Shown: piece after piece, positions 5,185 to 6,529 of the stretch
How the letters are laid out: every line of letters begins with the position of its first letter
How positions within the stretch are numbered: position 1 is the first letter of the stretch
Source: Candidatus Hydrogenedentota bacterium
GTDB lineage: Bacteria; Hydrogenedentota; Hydrogenedentia; Hydrogenedentales; CAITNO01
Assembly (NCBI GenBank): GCA_011046175.1
Contig: DSBB01000070.1
Span: 1-6,529 of the forward strand
Direction of reading: 5' to 3'
DNA: 6,529 bases
Translations under genes and position numbers: made by a program
Notes under the pieces: model-generated
The model's input: only the letters and a program-made list of their open reading frames with translations
Databases searched by the model: none
Told to the model about the DNA's origin: nothing

Positions 5185-5835
5185 TTATATTTGTTCCACT
5201 TGCCAGAACTCGACTTCAACGCTCGTCTGGCGCTCAAAAATTTCAACCATTACTTTCACCACGCTCCGCTCCGCGTTGATTTCCTCGATTCTGCCGAGAA
5301 AATTCGCGAAGGGGCCGTCATTAATCCGCACTCGCTCGCCAACCTCGAAATCAATCTTCGGCTTGGGACGCTCCCGCTCGCCGCGCACCACCTCGATGAT
5401 GGCCTGCACTTCGCTGTCCTCTAGCGGGACGGGAACCGTGCGCGACCCGATGAATCCGGTCACGCTGGGCGTTTCTTTTATCATGTGCCACAATTCGGCG
5501 TATTGTTCCGGGTGCTCCGGCAGCTGCAACAGCACATAGCCCGGGAAACACTTATGCTTGGATACGCGCTTTTGGCCGCCCCGCACCACTTCAACCTGCT
5601 CAATGGGCACAAACACATTGGTCAGCAGTTGCGGATTCTCCATTTGCTGCGCGCGCGCAAGCAACATGTCGCGAACGGCGCCTTCCTGGCCGGAATGGGC
5701 GTGCAGCGCATACCAGCGCCGGGGAATACCGTCATCCGGCGGCTCGCGCAATTGCAGCGACTGCGCCGCATCGTCTTCAACGGCATTCTCTTCCCCCACA
5801 TCCGAGGGCTGCTCTTGAAGATCTTTATCCGTCAC
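5185..5835 (-). CDS. nusG: Transcription elongation/antitermination factor NusG
   Basis: Binds the RNA polymerase clamp and, through its KOW domain, Rho or ribosomal protein S10, so it links transcription to termination or translation. The protein is 216 aa; typical NusG is about 175-185, and the difference is an acidic, probably disordered N-terminal extension (about 1-38). The NGN domain begins at RRWYALHAHSGQE (39-51) and includes FVPIEQVEVVRGGQKRVSK (75-93) and CFPGYVLLQL (96-105), then VTGFIG (125-130). The KOW domain spans about 162-216 (FEVGERVRINDGPFANFLG, then the closing WQVEQI). The start codon is GTG, with AGGGAG 7 nt upstream. It is 80 bp after secE, with two hairpins between, and 16 bp before rplK. 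Confidence 0.97.
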   Translation of the reverse strand: MTDKDLQEQPSDVGEENAVEDDAAQSLQLREPPDDGIPRRWYALHAHSGQEGAVRDMLLARAQQMENPQLLTNVFVPIEQVEVVRGGQKRVSKHKCFPGYVLLQLPEHPEQYAELWHMIKETPSVTGFIGSRTVPVPLEDSEVQAIIEVVRGERERPKPKIDFEVGERVRINDGPFANFLGRIEEINAERSVVKVMVEIFERQTSVEVEFWQVEQI

Positions 5836-5851
5836 AACTTGTCTCCCTAAC

Positions 5852-5866
5852 GCGGACTTTGTCCGC
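5852..5866 (-). other. Perfect hairpin just upstream of the nusG ribosome binding site
   Basis: GCGGAC (5852-5857) and GTCCGC (5861-5866) flank a TTT loop. The stem ends 3 nt before the AGGGAG ribosome binding site of nusG (5843-5848). Together with the larger hairpin at 5873-5906 it fills most of the 80-bp secE-nusG gap. It may act on nusG translation or protect an mRNA end. Confidence 0.55.
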
Positions 5867-5872
5867 AGCCAT

Positions 5873-5906
5873 AACGTGAACGCGGCGGCCCCGCCGCTTC
5901 CACGTT
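5873..5906 (-). other. Large post-stop hairpin after secE
   Basis: Outer stem AACGTG (5873-5878) with CACGTT (5901-5906), a small 3x3 internal loop, then inner stem GCGGCGG (5882-5888) with CCGCCGC (5891-5897). It starts 9 nt after the secE stop at 5916-5918. No T-run follows, so it looks like an mRNA processing or stabilising structure rather than a standard terminator. Confidence 0.6.
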
Positions 5907-5915
5907 GTGCAAAAA

Positions 5916-6149
5916 CTAACTTGCAAAATTCAATATCATCATGATCACAAAACCAAAAACCCGGTCATACACAAACACAATCGCCGCCATGATCAACAGC
6001 AGGAACAAGGTCACTTTCGTGGAGGCAACCAAGTCTTCCCGGCTTGGCCATGTCACTTTTTTCAGTTCACTGATGATATCGTCAAAAAATTCCTGGATGC
6101 GCGTCACAATACCGGCGCGCGGTTCATCCGCTGTAACTTGCTTGGCCAT
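5916..6149 (-). CDS. secE: Preprotein translocase subunit SecE
   Basis: Essential inner-membrane subunit that clamps SecY in the Sec translocon. The protein is 77 aa, the short single-span form common outside the enterobacteria. The conserved amphipathic helix and hinge are visible as FFDDIISELKKVTWPSREDL (21-40), followed by one membrane span (about 46-68) rich in Leu, Ile and Val with DRVFG near its end. The ATG at 6147-6149 starts MAKQ; the upstream ribosome binding site is weak (AAGAGA). It follows tRNA-Trp by 59 bp and precedes nusG, the normal order. It is likely transcribed from upstream of tuf, as no good promoter is seen in the gap. Confidence 0.97.
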   Translation of the reverse strand: MAKQVTADEPRAGIVTRIQEFFDDIISELKKVTWPSREDLVASTKVTLFLLLIMAAIVFVYDRVFGFVIMMILNFAS

Positions 6150-6180
6150 AATGTTTCTCTTGCCCTAACGTAAGCCGTCG

Positions 6181-6199
6181 TTTTTATTCAGCATAAAAA
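6181..6199. other. A/T hairpin after tRNA-Trp
   Basis: TTTTTAT (6181-6187) and ATAAAAA (6193-6199) form a 7-bp all-A/T stem 9 bp after the tRNA CCA end. On the minus strand the stretch just after CCA is U-rich (TTTTATTTATTTTT). It could serve tRNA 3' processing or weakly terminate after the tRNA. Confidence 0.4.
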
Positions 6200-6208
6200 T
6201 AAATAAAA

Positions 6209-6284
6209 TGGCAGGGGTGGAGGGACTCGAACCCCCAACCTTCGGCTTTGGAGGCCGCTGCACTAGCCATTGTGCTACACCCCT
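6209..6284 (-). tRNA. trnW: tRNA-Trp (anticodon CCA)
   Basis: A 76-nt cloverleaf including an encoded CCA end (6209-6211). The acceptor stem is AGGGGTG with CACCCCT, the D arm GCAC/GTGC, the anticodon loop CTCCAAA with anticodon CCA, the variable loop AGGTT and the T arm GGGGG-TTCGAGT-CCCTC. The discriminator base is G, as in bacterial tRNA-Trp. The outermost pair of the anticodon stem is G-A, a mismatch. It stands between tuf and secE, a common position in many phyla, and is probably cut from the tuf-secE transcript. Confidence 0.98.
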
Positions 6285-6380
6285 GCGCGAATACAGGGAA
6301 CGATGCGGACATTGACGCGCCTCCCATTGGAAAAAAACGCCCATGCCGCAGGCTGTCTGCCATTAAAATGTATCTCCACG

Positions 6381-6407
6381 CCCGATCACGATCGCCCGTG
6401 ATTCGGG
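6381..6407 (-). other. Post-stop hairpin after tuf
   Basis: CCCGATCACG (6381-6390) pairs with CGTGATTCGGG (6397-6407) over 10 bp with one bulged T. It begins 15 nt after the tuf stop. The T-run is not adjacent (a T4 comes about 12 nt later, and a T7 at 6331-6337 after only a weak stem), so termination before tRNA-Trp is uncertain. The 138-bp tuf-tRNA gap holds no rpmG or other gene. Confidence 0.55.
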
Positions 6408-6422
6408 GACATATAACCGTTG

Positions 6423-6529
6423 TCACTCGATAATCTTCGTAACGACGCCGGCGCCGACGGTGCGACCGCCCTCGCGAATCGCGAAGCGAAGCTCCTCGGC
6501 CATGGCAATGGGCGTAATCAACTCCGCCG
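6423..6529 (-). CDS. tuf: Elongation factor Tu, C-terminal end only
   Basis: The window edge cuts this gene; only the last 34 codons and the TGA stop (6423-6425) are present. The end reads AELITPIAM, then LRFAIREGGRTVGAGVVTKI, then IE, which is the highly conserved end of EF-Tu domain III. EF-Tu delivers aminoacyl-tRNA to the ribosomal A site as a GTP complex. Placement before tRNA-Trp and secE is typical of the tuf copy of the rplK-rpoB region. The G domain and start lie outside the window, so nothing can be said about its length or promoter. Confidence 0.96.
   Translation of the reverse strand, partial: AELITPIAMAEELRFAIREGGRTVGAGVVTKIIE

Noticed and set aside
5169..5246. N-terminal extension of rplK to 5246
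   Set aside because: It overlaps the end of nusG, does not resemble L11, and the internal ATG at 5168 has GGAG upstream and the family N-terminus.
6331..6360. Intrinsic terminator before tRNA-Trp ending in T7
   Set aside because: The only stem before the T7 is about 4 bp (GCCT with GGGC, one G-U pair) with a 7-nt loop, too weak to call.
6184..6426. 80-codon minus-strand frame between tuf and secE, considered as rpmG
   Set aside because: It runs through the tRNA-Trp gene and shows no L33 features such as the paired cysteines or the TTTKN end.
1..6529. Search for CRISPR arrays, insertion sequences, toxin-antitoxin pairs or defence genes
   Set aside because: No regularly spaced repeats of suitable length, no transposase or nuclease motifs, and no paired small genes were seen.

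Overview
The window is a bacterial chromosome segment with every recognisable gene on the minus strand, so it reads from high to low coordinates. It opens inside tuf (EF-Tu, C-terminal end only) and continues with tRNA-Trp(CCA), secE, nusG, rplK (L11) and rplA (L1). This is the classical tuf-trnW-secE-nusG-rplKA translation/transcription/secretion block. The usual next genes, rplJ, rplL and rpoB, do not follow. Instead come a 55-codon unrecognised ORF and argH (argininosuccinate lyase), then a 465-bp gap and an exported Ig-like surface protein.

Region by region. 6529-5916: tuf end, tRNA-Trp and secE. 5835-3931: nusG, rplK and rplA. 3787-2152: the small ORF and argH. 2151-1687: an intergenic region with no gene, carrying a near-consensus sigma70-type promoter (TTGACA, 17 bp, TATCAT) and a leader of roughly 165 nt for the last gene. 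1686-256: a 476-aa protein with a Sec signal peptide, a Cys-containing ectodomain, an Ig-like domain, and a C-terminal hydrophobic segment ending in RRRK. 255-1: a rho-independent terminator, then an inverted pair of the widespread ATTCCCG...CGGGAAT intergenic repeat.

Organism. The gene order is ordinary for bacteria and does not fix a phylum. GC-rich coding sequence, the exported protein with a tripartite C-terminal sorting-like tail, and the loss of rplJL after rplA suggest an uncultivated or poorly sampled Gram-negative-type lineage. A Hydrogenedentota- or PVC-like bacterium is my tentative guess, from memory of similar C-terminal tails and not from any search.

How it fits together. EF-Tu, L11 and L1 serve translation, tRNA-Trp supplies a charged adaptor, NusG couples RNA polymerase to ribosomes or Rho, and SecE is the core translocon subunit. 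ArgH makes arginine and is metabolically unrelated. The exported protein has its own promoter and terminator, so it is a separate unit. The most notable non-coding signal is a series of GC-rich hairpins sitting directly after the stop codons of tuf, secE, rplK, rplA and the small ORF, plus a two-level stem just upstream of the rplA ribosome binding site. I see no mobile element, CRISPR array, defence system or other clearly new multi-gene system.
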